Assembly: GCF_037963145.1 (NCBI RefSeq)
Contig: NZ_CP150144.1
Location: 868,001 to 932,000, forward strand
Origin: Oceanobacillus sp. FSL K6-2867
GTDB lineage: Bacteria > Bacillota > Bacilli > Bacillales > Amphibacillaceae
Direction: 5' to 3'
Length of the DNA stretch: 64,000 nucleotides
Shown here: piece after piece, positions 35,226 to 43,198 of the stretch
How the letters are laid out: every line of letters starts with the position of its first letter
Numbering within the stretch: the first letter of the stretch is position 1
Program-made: the position numbers and the translations under genes
Notes under the pieces: model-generated
Databases searched by the model: none
Told to the model about the DNA's origin: nothing
What the model saw: only the letters and a program-made list of their open reading frames with translations

Positions 35226-35977
35226 TAATTGCATTACTTGCAGGCTGCCAAGGAACAGCCGAGCCAATAAATGCCGATTCATCCGGCTGGTTTGATCATT
35301 ATTTCGTCTATACATTTTCTGTATTAATCAAGGGATTAGCCGGTTTTTTCAGTGATAATTATGGACTATCCATTATCCTGTTGACACTTTTTATTCGATT
35401 GGCCTTGATGCCTATCATGCTTAAGCAAATTAAAAATAATGTTGCAATGAAGGAAAAAATGAACGTATTAAAACCAGAAATGGATGCAATACAAGAGAAG
35501 TACAACAACAAGCAGGATGCAGAAACACAGAAGAAAATGCAGTCGGAATTAATGCAGCTTTATGGGAAACATGAGATAAACCCATTGGCTTCACTGGGCG
35601 GATGTTTACCAATGCTCATACAATTCCCGATATTAATTGGATTTTACTATGCAATTCTCCGAACACCTGAAATTTCATCCCATTCATTTCTTTGGTTTAA
35701 TCTTGGACAATCGGATATTATCCTAACTTTGCTGGCTGTAGTCATCTACTTTATCCAGTTCAAAGTGTCCTTAATCGGTATGGATTCAAAAATGAAAAGC
35801 CAGATGACATTTATGGGGCTCCTCTCACCAATCATGATTGGTGTAATTTCATTAAATGCTCCGGCAGTACTGCCACTATACTGGGCAGTAGGTGGAATCT
35901 TTATGATTGTTCAGCAATTGATTGCTAAGAAAATGTACAATACCTATAAAAACAATGAAAAACCTGCAGAAGCATAA
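35162..35977 (+). CDS. yidC: Membrane protein insertase YidC/OxaA, YidC2 (YqjG) type
   Basis: A 271-residue insertase that places proteins into the plasma membrane, with or without Sec. It has a lipoprotein signal (LLVIALLAGC, cysteine near residue 29), then five helices. Key features are the RLALMPIMLKQIKNN segment with the conserved positive residue of the hydrophilic groove (near 78), KYNNKQDAETQKKMQSELMQ coiled hairpin, NPLASLGGCLPMLIQFPILI near 140 and a basic tail. Its translation is probably governed by the upstream arrest leader, as for B. subtilis yidC2 under MifM. Confidence 0.93.
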   Translation: METKSVFTTLKKYSFIIFGLLVIALLAGCQGTAEPINADSSGWFDHYFVYTFSVLIKGLAGFFSDNYGLSIILLTLFIRLALMPIMLKQIKNNVAMKEKMNVLKPEMDAIQEKYNNKQDAETQKKMQSELMQLYGKHEINPLASLGGCLPMLIQFPILIGFYYAILRTPEISSHSFLWFNLGQSDIILTLLAVVIYFIQFKVSLIGMDSKMKSQMTFMGLLSPIMIGVISLNAPAVLPLYWAVGGIFMIVQQLIAKKMYNTYKNNEKPAEA

Positions 35978-35996
35978 TCTGCAGGTTCTTTATTTT
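35961..35996. terminator. Terminator at the yidC2 end
   Basis: AACCTGCAGA and TCTGCAGGTT overlap the yidC stop and are followed by CTTTATTTT; mscL converges from the other side. Confidence 0.8.
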
Positions 35997-36367
35997 GCAT
36001 TTTGTTCTTTTAATAAATCTCTGATTTCAGTAAGCAGCTGTTCTTGTTTATCAACTTCCTCTTCAGCCGCTTTCTCTTCTTTCTTTTTAAATTTAGACAG
36101 AAAACGGATTGTCATAAAGATTGCAAATGCAATAATCAAAAAATCAACAAAGGATTGAATAAAATTGCCATATAATACTTCAGCATCTCCAACCATTATA
36201 CTTAATCCGGTGAAATCAATACCACCTGCTAAAATTCCTACAAGAGGCGTAATAATATTTTCAACAAAGGATGTTACGATTGCACCAAAAGCTGAACCAA
36301 TTACCACTGCAACAGCTAGGTCAAAGATATTCCCTTGAAAAGCAAATTGCTTAAACTCTTTCCACAT
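35990..36367 (-). CDS. mscL: Large-conductance mechanosensitive channel
   Basis: MscL opens under membrane tension to release solutes at hypo-osmotic shock. The 125-residue protein shows MWKEFKQFAFQGNIFDLAVA at the N-terminus, VVIGSAFGAIVTSFVENIIT in the pore helix, a second helix GNFIQSFVDFLIIAFAIF and a C-terminal charged bundle ending LTEIRDLLKEQ, matching the family length. The ATG (36365-36367) follows AAGGAG. The sspP gene lies upstream on the same strand with its own terminator. Confidence 0.95.
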   Translation of the reverse strand: MWKEFKQFAFQGNIFDLAVAVVIGSAFGAIVTSFVENIITPLVGILAGGIDFTGLSIMVGDAEVLYGNFIQSFVDFLIIAFAIFMTIRFLSKFKKKEEKAAEEEVDKQEQLLTEIRDLLKEQNAK

Positions 36368-36452
36368 CAATAATTTCTCCTTTTAAAAAGTATACATTGC
36401 ACTCCATAATAATACGCAGCACAATTATAATATTAGAGGGTAAAAAGCAAAA

Positions 36453-36480
36453 GAGCAATAATCGTAACTGATTATGCTCC
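36453..36480 (-). terminator. sspP terminator
   Basis: GAGCATAATC and GATTATTGCTC stem, followed on the minus strand by TTTTGCTTTTT. Confidence 0.75.
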
Positions 36481-36498
36481 TTCAATATAAAAAATCGA

Positions 36499-36651
36499 TT
36501 ATAAACCATGGTGAGGGTTTTGGTTTTGTCTAGAATGATTTGCATTTTTAACTTTTTTGGAACCACTCAATGGCTCACCATATGGCTGGACTGGACTTTT
36601 CGGTAAATTTACTTTTTCTTGCTGCTTCGGTCCTTTCGGTTTCCCTGACAT
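36499..36651 (-). CDS. sspP: Small acid-soluble spore protein P (50 aa)
   Basis: This short gene encodes MSGKPKGPKQQEKVNLPKSP, then VQPYGEPLSGSKKVKNANHS and RQNQNPHHGL. The EPL-x-GSKKVKN-x-NH-x-RQ core is the hallmark of B. subtilis SspP (48 aa), a minor core protein of dormant spores made in the forespore. AAAGGGGTG precedes the ATG and a terminator follows. It confirms a spore-forming host. Confidence 0.88.
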   Translation of the reverse strand: MSGKPKGPKQQEKVNLPKSPVQPYGEPLSGSKKVKNANHSRQNQNPHHGL

Positions 36652-36759
36652 TTCATGTCACCCCTTTCAACTTCTTTTTAGTTTCTATTCTAGGCATGAT
36701 ATTATTCATAATCCCTTCACGCATTTTATTTTCCTCAGGTATAATCGCAGGGTTGGGTA

Positions 36760-37323
36760 TTACAGTTCGTTCATACTTGATAAATTTAAGGTTTCACGTA
36801 ATTGTTCAGCCGCATAAAATGCCTTTTCATCTTTGTATATATCCCCAGGTCTGTTTGCTTCCCCAATGATATATCCCTCAAAGGACAGACCAAAAAAGTC
36901 AAAAATATATTTAAACTGCTGAATTAGAGGTAATCCTTTTATATAAGGTGAATCTCCTCCTACGGCAATTACATAGGCTCTTTTCTTAGACATATTTTCT
37001 TTAAATCCTTTAAATTGGGGCTCTTTCATCGTTTGAGACCATCTATCAATAAAATTCTTCATTTTTCCTGACATGCTATACCAATAAATTGGTGTAGCAA
37101 ATAGGAAGACATCATGTTGCATCATTCTGGTCAGTATATCGTTGTAATCGTCGCCAACGTTTGAAAAACCCTCTTCAGCGTGACGTTTATCCTCTATCGG
37201 CAGGATATTGAATTCGTTCAGATAAATTGAATCTGCTTCCAGACCCTTAATAGCTAGTTTCGTTAATGTCTCTGTATTTCCGTTTGGTCTGGTGCCTCCA
37301 TAAATAACTGCAATACTCTTCAT
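36760..37323 (-). CDS. Flavodoxin-fold NAD(P)H-dependent oxidoreductase
   Basis: A 187-residue FMN-binding protein: VIYGGTRPNGNTETLTKLAI binds the FMN phosphate near residue 8, FLFATPIYWYSMSGKMKNFI near 75 and DRWSQ complete the cofactor site. It belongs to the NADPH-dependent FMN reductase/iron-sulfur flavoprotein-like group. It is divergent from a LysR regulator, which probably controls it in response to a quinone-, electrophile- or redox-type signal. Confidence 0.85.
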   Translation of the reverse strand: MKSIAVIYGGTRPNGNTETLTKLAIKGLEADSIYLNEFNILPIEDKRHAEEGFSNVGDDYNDILTRMMQHDVFLFATPIYWYSMSGKMKNFIDRWSQTMKEPQFKGFKENMSKKRAYVIAVGGDSPYIKGLPLIQQFKYIFDFFGLSFEGYIIGEANRPGDIYKDEKAFYAAEQLRETLNLSSMNEL

Positions 37324-37389
37324 CCACTTCCACTCCTTCTTTGACTGATTATGCTTTATAGCTTAAACTACATACATAAATCAGTAAAA

Positions 37390-37427
37390 CGAATCATTTC
37401 GATTTATATAATCGATATTTACGATTA
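37390..37427. promoter_or_regulatory. Candidate LysR operator
   Basis: TAATCG-N7-CGATTA (37409-37427) is a perfect palindrome holding a T-N11-A LysR motif, and GAATC-ATTTC-GATTT lies just upstream. Both lie between the divergent flavodoxin and LysR genes. Confidence 0.6.
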
Positions 37428-37450
37428 GGGAATTAAGGAGAGTGGCTAAT

Positions 37451-38362
37451 GTGGATAATAAACAGCTCATCACTTTCAAGATTGCGGCTGAAACGCTAAA
37501 CTTCACGAAAACTGCCAGCATCTTAAACTTTGCTCAATCCAGTGTTACAGCCCAAATTAAAGCATTGGAAGAAGAACTGGAAAAACCTTTATTTGAACGC
37601 TTAGGTAAGCGCCTGACACTGACCGAGGCAGGCAAAGAATTTACAGTATATGCAGAAAAAATCATTCAACTAAATGAAGAAGCAAAAGTGGCGATCAGTA
37701 GTAATAAAGAACCTTCCGGAACACTTATTATTGGAGCACAGGAAAGCCAGTGTACGTACAGGCTGCCCATAATTTTAAAAGAATTTAAAGATCAATATCC
37801 TAACGTAAAGCTAATCTTTAAACCAGCTCATTCTGATGAGCTAGCTAGAGAACAGCTAATGAAAGGTACACTTGATGTTGCCTTTATTATGGATATATCA
37901 AAACCTGAAGAAGCATTGACAATAAAACCTTTGATTCAGGAAGACATTAAATTAGTAGCTTCCCCTAATCATTCATTAGCTGCAAAGCCAGAAATACAAC
38001 TTAAAGATATTGAACTTGAAACATTACTCTTAACCGAAATTGGCTGTTCTTACCGTACACTTTTAGAAAATTGCTGTCATTCAGCAAAAGTATACCCAAT
38101 AAATAAGTTTGAGTTCAGCAGTATTGAAGCTATCAAGCAATGTGTAATAGCTGGATTAGGAATTGCGGCATTACCTACAATGGTTGTTGAACATGATATT
38201 AAAATGGGAAAAATGCAGGAATTAAAATGGAATAATAAAATTCCTCCTATTTTCACCCACATTGCTTGGCATAAGGATAAGTGGATGTCTCCTCCATTGG
38301 AAGACTTTATTGCATTAACTCGTCAAACATTTAAAAATAAAGCTTTTCCCAACATGCTTTAA
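37451..38362 (+). CDS. LysR family transcriptional regulator
   Basis: A 303-residue LysR protein. The winged helix-turn-helix spans residues 1-60 (FKIAAETLNFTKTASILNFA, QSSVTAQIKALEEELEKPLF), followed by the effector domain with TLIIGAQESQCTYRLP near 90 and GLGIAALPTMVV near 235. The second GTG (37451) is chosen since AAGGAG lies 9 nt upstream, whereas the first is only 2 nt away. It probably regulates the divergent oxidoreductase and itself through the palindrome between them. Effector unknown; cysteines CC near residue 205 could sense redox state. Confidence 0.87.
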   Translation: MDNKQLITFKIAAETLNFTKTASILNFAQSSVTAQIKALEEELEKPLFERLGKRLTLTEAGKEFTVYAEKIIQLNEEAKVAISSNKEPSGTLIIGAQESQCTYRLPIILKEFKDQYPNVKLIFKPAHSDELAREQLMKGTLDVAFIMDISKPEEALTIKPLIQEDIKLVASPNHSLAAKPEIQLKDIELETLLLTEIGCSYRTLLENCCHSAKVYPINKFEFSSIEAIKQCVIAGLGIAALPTMVVEHDIKMGKMQELKWNNKIPPIFTHIAWHKDKWMSPPLEDFIALTRQTFKNKAFPNML

Positions 38363-38545
38363 AAATAATATGATAAAAGCATGGATACATTAATTTAGAA
38401 TCAATAATGTGCCTGATTATCTCCTTTGCTGGGTATGACCTTCACGATAATCCGTTCTTAACTTCCGCTTTTTTCTGTCTTTAAATGTAAATAAAATACT
38501 GTTTAAAACTTTTTTTAAAAAAGGTGGATATTTTTTAGATATCTA

Positions 38546-38683
38546 TGCTATAATATAAATAATTATTGTTGTTCGTGAGAAATACAGGATAGACAGTAGT
38601 ATCTCTTTAGTTATTTCGTCTTGAGTTGTAATCTTGAACAAAAATAGTAATAAACGTGCAAAATGCACATGGAGGTTTTTTTA
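38546..38683 (+). promoter_or_regulatory. Promoter and 125-nt leader of the cold-shock gene
   Basis: Extended -10 TGCTATAAT (38546-38554), then a long untranslated leader ending in hairpin GTGC-AAAAT-GCAC just before GGAGG. Long leaders of this kind control cold-shock mRNA stability and translation. The rest of 38363-38545 holds no recognised feature. Confidence 0.6.
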
Positions 38684-38884
38684 ATGAACACAGGTTCAGT
38701 AAAATGGTTTAACGCAGATAAAGGTTTCGGTTTCATCGAAGTTGAAGGTGGAGACGATGTATTCGTACATTTCTCAGCAATTCAAGGCGAAGGTTTCAAA
38801 ACTTTAGAAGAAGGTCAAACAGTAACTTTCGATATCGAAGAAGGTAACCGTGGACCACAAGCTACTAACGTTAACAAAGCGTAA
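38684..38884 (+). CDS. Cold-shock protein, CspA/CspD family
   Basis: A 66-residue single OB-fold RNA chaperone. RNP1 KGFGFIEV and RNP2 VFVHFSAI are present, with the usual start [16 protein letters not shown] and end ATNVNKA. It binds single-stranded RNA in the cytosol and melts secondary structures in the cold. The ATG at 38684 lies 7 nt after GGAGG; seven in-frame residues upstream are not part of it. Confidence 0.95.
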   Translation: MNTGSVKWFNADKGFGFIEVEGGDDVFVHFSAIQGEGFKTLEEGQTVTFDIEEGNRGPQATNVNKA

Positions 38885-38896
38885 GTTAGTTTATAA

Positions 38897-38932
38897 TAAA
38901 AGCTTTCCCAATTAAGGGAAGGCTTTTTTATT
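38897..38932 (+). terminator. Cold-shock gene terminator
   Basis: AAAGCTTTCCC and GGGAAGGCTTT pair with one G-T and end in TTTTTT. Confidence 0.8.
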
Positions 38933-38944
38933 TCTTTTTATACC

Positions 38945-38985
38945 AAAAATGGATCTCTATACGACATCGTAAAGAGATCCATTTT
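38945..38985 (-). terminator. ppaC terminator
   Basis: AAAATGGATCTCT and AGAGATCCATTTT, a 13-bp perfect stem 6 nt after the ppaC stop, T-rich on both sides. Confidence 0.8.
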
Positions 38986-38990
38986 GTTTT

Positions 38991-39920
38991 TTATTTTAAA
39001 AACTCATCTGTTAATGTTGTAACAATTTGTTTCTTACGAGATACTACTCCTTTTAACAGTGCTCTGTTGTTTCCATCAAAAGTTACGCTAAATCCAGATG
39101 CTACTTTATCTTTCCCGTTCCCGACAGCAAGTACCTCAGAATCATTATTTAAAATATCCGTTGCAACGAAAAGAAATAAATCTAATTCCTTCTCTTTTAC
39201 AACCTTCTCTATTTCAGCTTCAATTTCAGCTTGATTTTTATAAATATCACTTGTATCAACCGCATTTACTTGAGCAATCTCAACTTTTGCCTGACCCATA
39301 GAAAATTCCTTAGCATCCATTGTGATTAAGTCACGTGCAGATTTATCACTTAGATCAGCTCCAGCTTGAAGCATCTTCAGTCCATAAGTTTCAATATTTA
39401 CTTCTGCGATTTCTGCAAGTTCATGTGCTGCTTCCACGTCTTCCGCAGTACATGTTGGAGATTTTAACAATAAAGAGTCGGAGATGATCGCTGATAAAAG
39501 CAGTCCAGCAATTTCCTTTGTAACAGGAATGCCTTTCTCTTTATACATTTTATTTAAAATTGTTGCCGTACAACCTACTGGCTCTGCACGAAAATATAAA
39601 GCTTCTCTCGTTTCAAAATTCGAAATACGGTGATGATCGACAACTTCAAGAATATGCGCATTTTCAATGTTATCCACACTTTGTTGGAATTCATTATGGT
39701 CTACCAAGATAACCTTGGCACCATTCTCTACTTTATCAATCTGTTCAGGTGCCACTACTCCAAAATAATCCAAAGCAAATTGAGTTTCCTTATTAACAGC
39801 TCCAAGTCTTACAGCTGTTGCTTCTTCCCCAATTTTATTTTTTAAATCTGCAAAAGAAAGTGCAGAACAGATTGTATCTGTATCCGGATTTTTATGTCCA
39901 AAAATGAATGGTTTACTCAT
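38991..39920 (-). CDS. ppaC: Manganese-dependent inorganic pyrophosphatase
   Basis: This family II DHH pyrophosphatase hydrolyses PPi to phosphate. The 309-residue protein has the metal-binding motifs [14 protein letters not shown] (near 7-20), VDHNE (near 75), [10 protein letters not shown] (DHH, near 97) and [11 protein letters not shown] near 148, with the C-terminal DHHA2 SRKKQI motif near residue 295. The ATG follows AAAGGAG. Its leader folds into two hairpins of unknown role. Confidence 0.95.
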   Translation of the reverse strand: MSKPFIFGHKNPDTDTICSALSFADLKNKIGEEATAVRLGAVNKETQFALDYFGVVAPEQIDKVENGAKVILVDHNEFQQSVDNIENAHILEVVDHHRISNFETREALYFRAEPVGCTATILNKMYKEKGIPVTKEIAGLLLSAIISDSLLLKSPTCTAEDVEAAHELAEIAEVNIETYGLKMLQAGADLSDKSARDLITMDAKEFSMGQAKVEIAQVNAVDTSDIYKNQAEIEAEIEKVVKEKELDLFLFVATDILNNDSEVLAVGNGKDKVASGFSVTFDGNNRALLKGVVSRKKQIVTTLTDEFLK

Positions 39921-39949
39921 ATTTATAACTCCTTTAATGTAAAATTTCT

Positions 39950-40024
39950 CTTGGCAGTTAAGAAAGTAAACTTTCTTGCTGCCTAAGTGCAACTATGGTT
40001 ATCACCTAAAGGCTTGGTGACAAT
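39950..40024 (-). promoter_or_regulatory. Structured ppaC leader, two hairpins
   Basis: GGCAG-tt-AAGAAAGT-aa-ACTTTCTT-g-CTGCC (39954-39983) and TTATCACC..GGTGACAA (about 40000-40025) form two stems ahead of the ppaC start. No T-run follows. I recognise no known riboswitch class. Confidence 0.4.
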
Positions 40025-40068
40025 CAAGTTATTTAATACTAGAGTATCATATTTTCTGTCAGTATGTG

Positions 40069-40641
40069 TTATTTTTTGACCTTTTCTATGTCTTTTAATG
40101 TATCAGTGACATTCCAAATTCTATCAAAGGTTTTGTAGTCATTCAACGCAATATCTAAATCATGAAAATAACGATGCAAATTGCGGATAAGATCACTATC
40201 TTGCTCATCCAAGATACGCTTTGCTAAGTCAGCAATTTGGGTTAAATCCGTAAGTAGAGCTTCGTCTATTATGTCTGCTTTATCTCCCTCAATTGTATCG
40301 ATAATTGTCTCTGCTTGTTCCCTTTGTTCGTCCCAATCCAGATTGTTAATTCCACCATATCCAGTTGTTTTATTATAAAATTCGTGCATCGTTGCAATAA
40401 AACCGCCCAACTCCTCGTTTTCATTTCCTAAGGTAGCACGCACTCGATCAATTTCTCCCATTGCCTCTTCCGAAATATCCTTCTGATCAGTTGATCCGAT
40501 AAAATTATCATCCTGGAATAATGTCTTCATATCCAGTTGGAATACATTAAAAAAGAATAAACTTGACCCAATTAATGTAATCAAGACGACTCCTGCCATC
40601 GTCCAGCCAAACCATCCCATTTTCATCTTTCTCTTTTTCAC
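40069..40641 (-). CDS. Hypothetical membrane-anchored protein
   Basis: A 190-residue protein I do not recognise. It begins with a basic stretch and one helix (WTMAGVVLITLIGSSLFFF, about residues 13-31). The remaining extracellular-looking domain is acidic and mainly helical (AMGEIDRVRATLGNENEELG, DLDIALNDYKTFDRIWNVTD). The start is GTG with AAGGGGTG 6 nt upstream. It is flanked by ppaC downstream and a divergent DinB gene, with no operon partner. Confidence 0.65.
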   Translation of the reverse strand: MKKRKMKMGWFGWTMAGVVLITLIGSSLFFFNVFQLDMKTLFQDDNFIGSTDQKDISEEAMGEIDRVRATLGNENEELGGFIATMHEFYNKTTGYGGINNLDWDEQREQAETIIDTIEGDKADIIDEALLTDLTQIADLAKRILDEQDSDLIRNLHRYFHDLDIALNDYKTFDRIWNVTDTLKDIEKVKK

Positions 40642-40841
40642 AAAGTCACCCCTTATTCCAATTAGTAACTAACAGTTTGTCCATATTAAGATCAAATTTT
40701 CTATTTCTATTTAATGCATGTAAAAATGTCACCTTGTCAATGAAATATGGATCCCTCCAGACTCAGTGCGTCCATAAATTAATCCCCCCTCTTTTTATTA
40801 TTCTTGAAAAATCTACAATTTCCTGTTTAAAGTTCTATATG

Positions 40842-40871
40842 TTGTTAAAGTAGTTCCATTTCTATTATAAT
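40842..40871 (+). promoter_or_regulatory. Promoter of the dinB/FAD oxidoreductase operon
   Basis: TTGTTA (40842-40847), 18-bp spacer, TATAAT (40866-40871). Confidence 0.65.
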
Positions 40872-40893
40872 CAATACTATCGGAGGGATAAAT

Positions 40894-41349
40894 ATGTCAC
40901 GAAAACAATTCAATTTAACAAGAACTTCTTTACTCACATTTATTAAAGAGTTAGACGAAGCTGCCATTGACCGTCAGTCTGAATACTTCAATAATACCAT
41001 TCGCTGGCACATTGGACATGTACTTGTAGTAACCGAGAAATTTTTATTCAGATATCCTGCTAAGTCAACAAATATTCCAAAAGAATTTGCAGAGCTTTTC
41101 AGTTCAGGTACAAAACCGAGTGATTGGACTTCGGAAGCCCCAGCACTTGATGTATTAATAGAAGCACTGGAAGATCAGCAAAATCGTGTAAATGAATTTG
41201 ATGATTTATTTTGGAAATCGAACGTTAAATTTAAAGTACCTTTTGGCAGCATTGAAACACATGGAGATTTGTTAATCATGCTTGCTTATCATGAAGCAGA
41301 GCATATTGGAAAAATCAAAGCAATGCATCAAGTGGTGACGGCCGGGTAA
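40894..41349 (+). CDS. DinB-family (DUF664-like) metalloenzyme
   Basis: A 151-residue four-helix DinB protein. The metal-binding histidines are visible in TIRWHIGHVL near residue 40 and LAYHEAEHIGKIKAM near 133-140. Such enzymes of low-GC bacteria act as thiol (bacillithiol/mycothiol-type) transferases; the substrate here is unknown. GGAGGG precedes the ATG. The FAD oxidoreductase gene begins 1 nt after its stop, so the two are coupled. Confidence 0.8.
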   Translation: MSRKQFNLTRTSLLTFIKELDEAAIDRQSEYFNNTIRWHIGHVLVVTEKFLFRYPAKSTNIPKEFAELFSSGTKPSDWTSEAPALDVLIEALEDQQNRVNEFDDLFWKSNVKFKVPFGSIETHGDLLIMLAYHEAEHIGKIKAMHQVVTAG

Positions 41350-41350
41350 T

Positions 41351-42469
41351 ATGGTTAAGAAATACATTATAATCGGTTCTGGAATACTAGGTGCAAGCAC
41401 TGCCTACCATCTCGCAAAAAAAGGTGCCAGTGTTGTTGTTATTGATCGGCATGATCAAGGACAAGCAACAGATGCCGCGGCGGGAATTGTTTGCCCATGG
41501 CTTTCACAGCGTCGAAATAAAGCATGGTACAGCCTAGCAAAAAACGGAGCAAGGATGTACCATGATTTAATCAATGAATTAAGGTATGCTGGAGAAACAG
41601 ACATTGGATATGCCCAAGTTGGGGTTGTAAGTCTCCATACCGATGAAAAAAAGCTTTATGCAATGCGTGATCGTGCAATCAAACGCCGGGAAAATGCTCT
41701 GGAAATTGGCGACATTACCTTACTTAATTCAAAAGAGACTAAATCAATGTTTCCACTTCTCACCGAGGAATATAGTTCCGTGCATGTTAGTGGTGCAGCT
41801 AGAGTGGATGGGCGCAAATTACGTGATGCACTGCTTTGGGCCGCGAAAAAGCATGGGGCCGAATTTATTACCGGAAATGCAAGCCTTAAAGCAGAAGGTA
41901 TTCAAATTACTGGCGTTTCTGTAGATGGAAAAACCATTGAAGCAGATTGTGTCATTGCTGCTACTGGCGCATGGATGAATGAGCTAATTGAACCACTGGG
42001 CGTAAAGTTCCATGTCACTCCACAACGTGCACAAATCATGCACTTAGAAATCCCAGATATGGATACTTCTAAATGGCCAGTCGTCATGCCGCCGAATAAT
42101 CAGTACATGTTAGCATTTGATGATCGGCGAATTGTGGTAGGGACTACATATGAAGATGATGCAGGTTTCGATTACCGAAATACAGCGGGTGGCATGCAGG
42201 AAATTTTAAATAAAGCGATTGATATAGCACCTGGATTGCGTCATAGCACCGTATTAGAAACAAGAGTTGGTTTTAGACCTGTTACACCTGGATTTCTTCC
42301 TGTTATCGGGGAGCTGCCTGATTTCAAAGGATTAGTGCTTGCCAATGGTTTAGGCTCTACTGGTTTAACAATGGGCCCATATATTGGTAAGGAATTGGCA
42401 AATTTGGCATTAGGGGAGCAGCTTGAAATTGATTTAGCGGACTATCCAGTAGCTGGTGCTGTTAAATAG
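41351..42469 (+). CDS. FAD-dependent oxidoreductase, DAO/DadA family
   Basis: A 372-residue flavoenzyme of the D-amino-acid oxidase/glycine oxidase family. The dinucleotide fold KYIIIGSGILGASTAYHLAK opens the protein, VVVIDRHDQGQATDAAAGIV follows, and the C-terminal RVGFRPVTPGFLPVIGELP and GLGSTGLTMGPYIGKELA segments contact FAD. It would oxidise an amine or amino acid in the cytosol. It forms a two-gene unit with the DinB protein, an association I cannot explain functionally. Confidence 0.85.
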   Translation: MVKKYIIIGSGILGASTAYHLAKKGASVVVIDRHDQGQATDAAAGIVCPWLSQRRNKAWYSLAKNGARMYHDLINELRYAGETDIGYAQVGVVSLHTDEKKLYAMRDRAIKRRENALEIGDITLLNSKETKSMFPLLTEEYSSVHVSGAARVDGRKLRDALLWAAKKHGAEFITGNASLKAEGIQITGVSVDGKTIEADCVIAATGAWMNELIEPLGVKFHVTPQRAQIMHLEIPDMDTSKWPVVMPPNNQYMLAFDDRRIVVGTTYEDDAGFDYRNTAGGMQEILNKAIDIAPGLRHSTVLETRVGFRPVTPGFLPVIGELPDFKGLVLANGLGSTGLTMGPYIGKELANLALGEQLEIDLADYPVAGAVK

Positions 42470-42497
42470 GATGGACAATTGTCCATCCTATTTTTTA
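42468..42497 (+). terminator. Terminator of the dinB/FAD operon
   Basis: AGGATGGACAATTGTCCATCC followed by TTTTTT; the self-complementary stem overlaps the stop codon. Confidence 0.85.
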
Positions 42498-42505
42498 AGT
42501 TTATA

Positions 42506-42533
42506 AAAAACTGCCCCAATTTATAGGACAGTT
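42506..42533 (-). terminator. Terminator of the second usp gene
   Basis: AACTGTCC..GGGGCAGTT stem on the minus strand, followed by TTTTTTATA. Confidence 0.65.
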
Positions 42534-42543
42534 CTTTCACATA

Positions 42544-42960
42544 TTATTTAACAATCAACACCGGACATGCTGTTCGTTTAGCAACTTTATGGCTGACACT
42601 TCCGAGAAGAAAAGATTGCACCTGATTCAATCCGCGGCTTCCGATTACCACACAATCAACTTCTCTTTCCTCTGCAAACTGAACAATACGTGGTCCAGGC
42701 TCTCCATGAAGGACATGCGTACCAAAAACAATTTCCGATTGCTCTAATAATTTCCGAATTGGTTTTATTTTTTCCTTTCGTCTCGCTTCAATTTCAAATT
42801 TATTTGCAGCGTGCAATACATCTCTTTTAGCCGTATTTTCGTCTACTACATAAACAGCTTCAATGACTCCTTCAAATTTTTCAGCAAGCTCTATTGCATA
42901 TTTTACTGCACGAATGGAATGCTCTGATCCATCAACAGCTAATAAAATTCGTTTAAACAA
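42544..42960 (-). CDS. Universal stress protein, UspA family
   Basis: A 138-residue Usp: MFKRILLAVDGSEHSIRAVK at the start, VVIGSRGLNQVQSFLLGSVS (ATP-binding G-x2-G-x9-GS pattern) and CPVLIVK at the end. I take a TTG at 42958-42960, giving the usual MFKRILLAVDGS start 9 nt after GGGG; a GTG three codons upstream is less well spaced. SulP transporter genes and usp genes are often neighbours, and here a transposon-like relic lies between them. Confidence 0.85.
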   Translation of the reverse strand: MFKRILLAVDGSEHSIRAVKYAIELAEKFEGVIEAVYVVDENTAKRDVLHAANKFEIEARRKEKIKPIRKLLEQSEIVFGTHVLHGEPGPRIVQFAEEREVDCVVIGSRGLNQVQSFLLGSVSHKVAKRTACPVLIVK

Positions 42961-42989
42961 GCACAACACCCCCGTTTATCATAACAATG

Positions 42990-43175
42990 ATGGTCTGGTA
43001 AAATCCCCACCTCCACCTTCAAATGCTTGTGAACCAAACACGTAAAGTCGGGGGATTAACAGCTTTTAAATTCCTGATTCTGTTCAATGTCCTGCGGGAG
43101 ACTGACTGCCTTGCGATACTGACATTCAGTTCATGGCAAGTGAACCGCCACTGAATGAAGTTTCACTTTATAGTT
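42990..43175 (+). mobile_element. IS200/IS605-like right-end relic with omega-RNA-like hairpins
   Basis: The plus strand ends a frame with PPPPSNACEPNT and a stop at 43039-43041, like a TnpB tail. It then has CCTGCGGGAGACTGACTGCC, nested hairpins CATTCAG/CTGAATG (43123-43129, 43151-43157) around GTTCA/TGAAC, and AAGTTTCACTTTAT. The string CTGAATGAAGTTTCACTTTA recurs exactly at 61724-61743. I infer the 3' end of a lost TnpB element; no transposase remains. Confidence 0.45.
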
Positions 43176-43198
43176 TTTTCCATCATAGCATAACCTGC

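Noticed and set aside
36557..36869. Plus-strand frames near 36.6-36.9 kb
   Set aside because: They are opposite sspP and the end of the flavodoxin gene, both of which have clear family motifs.
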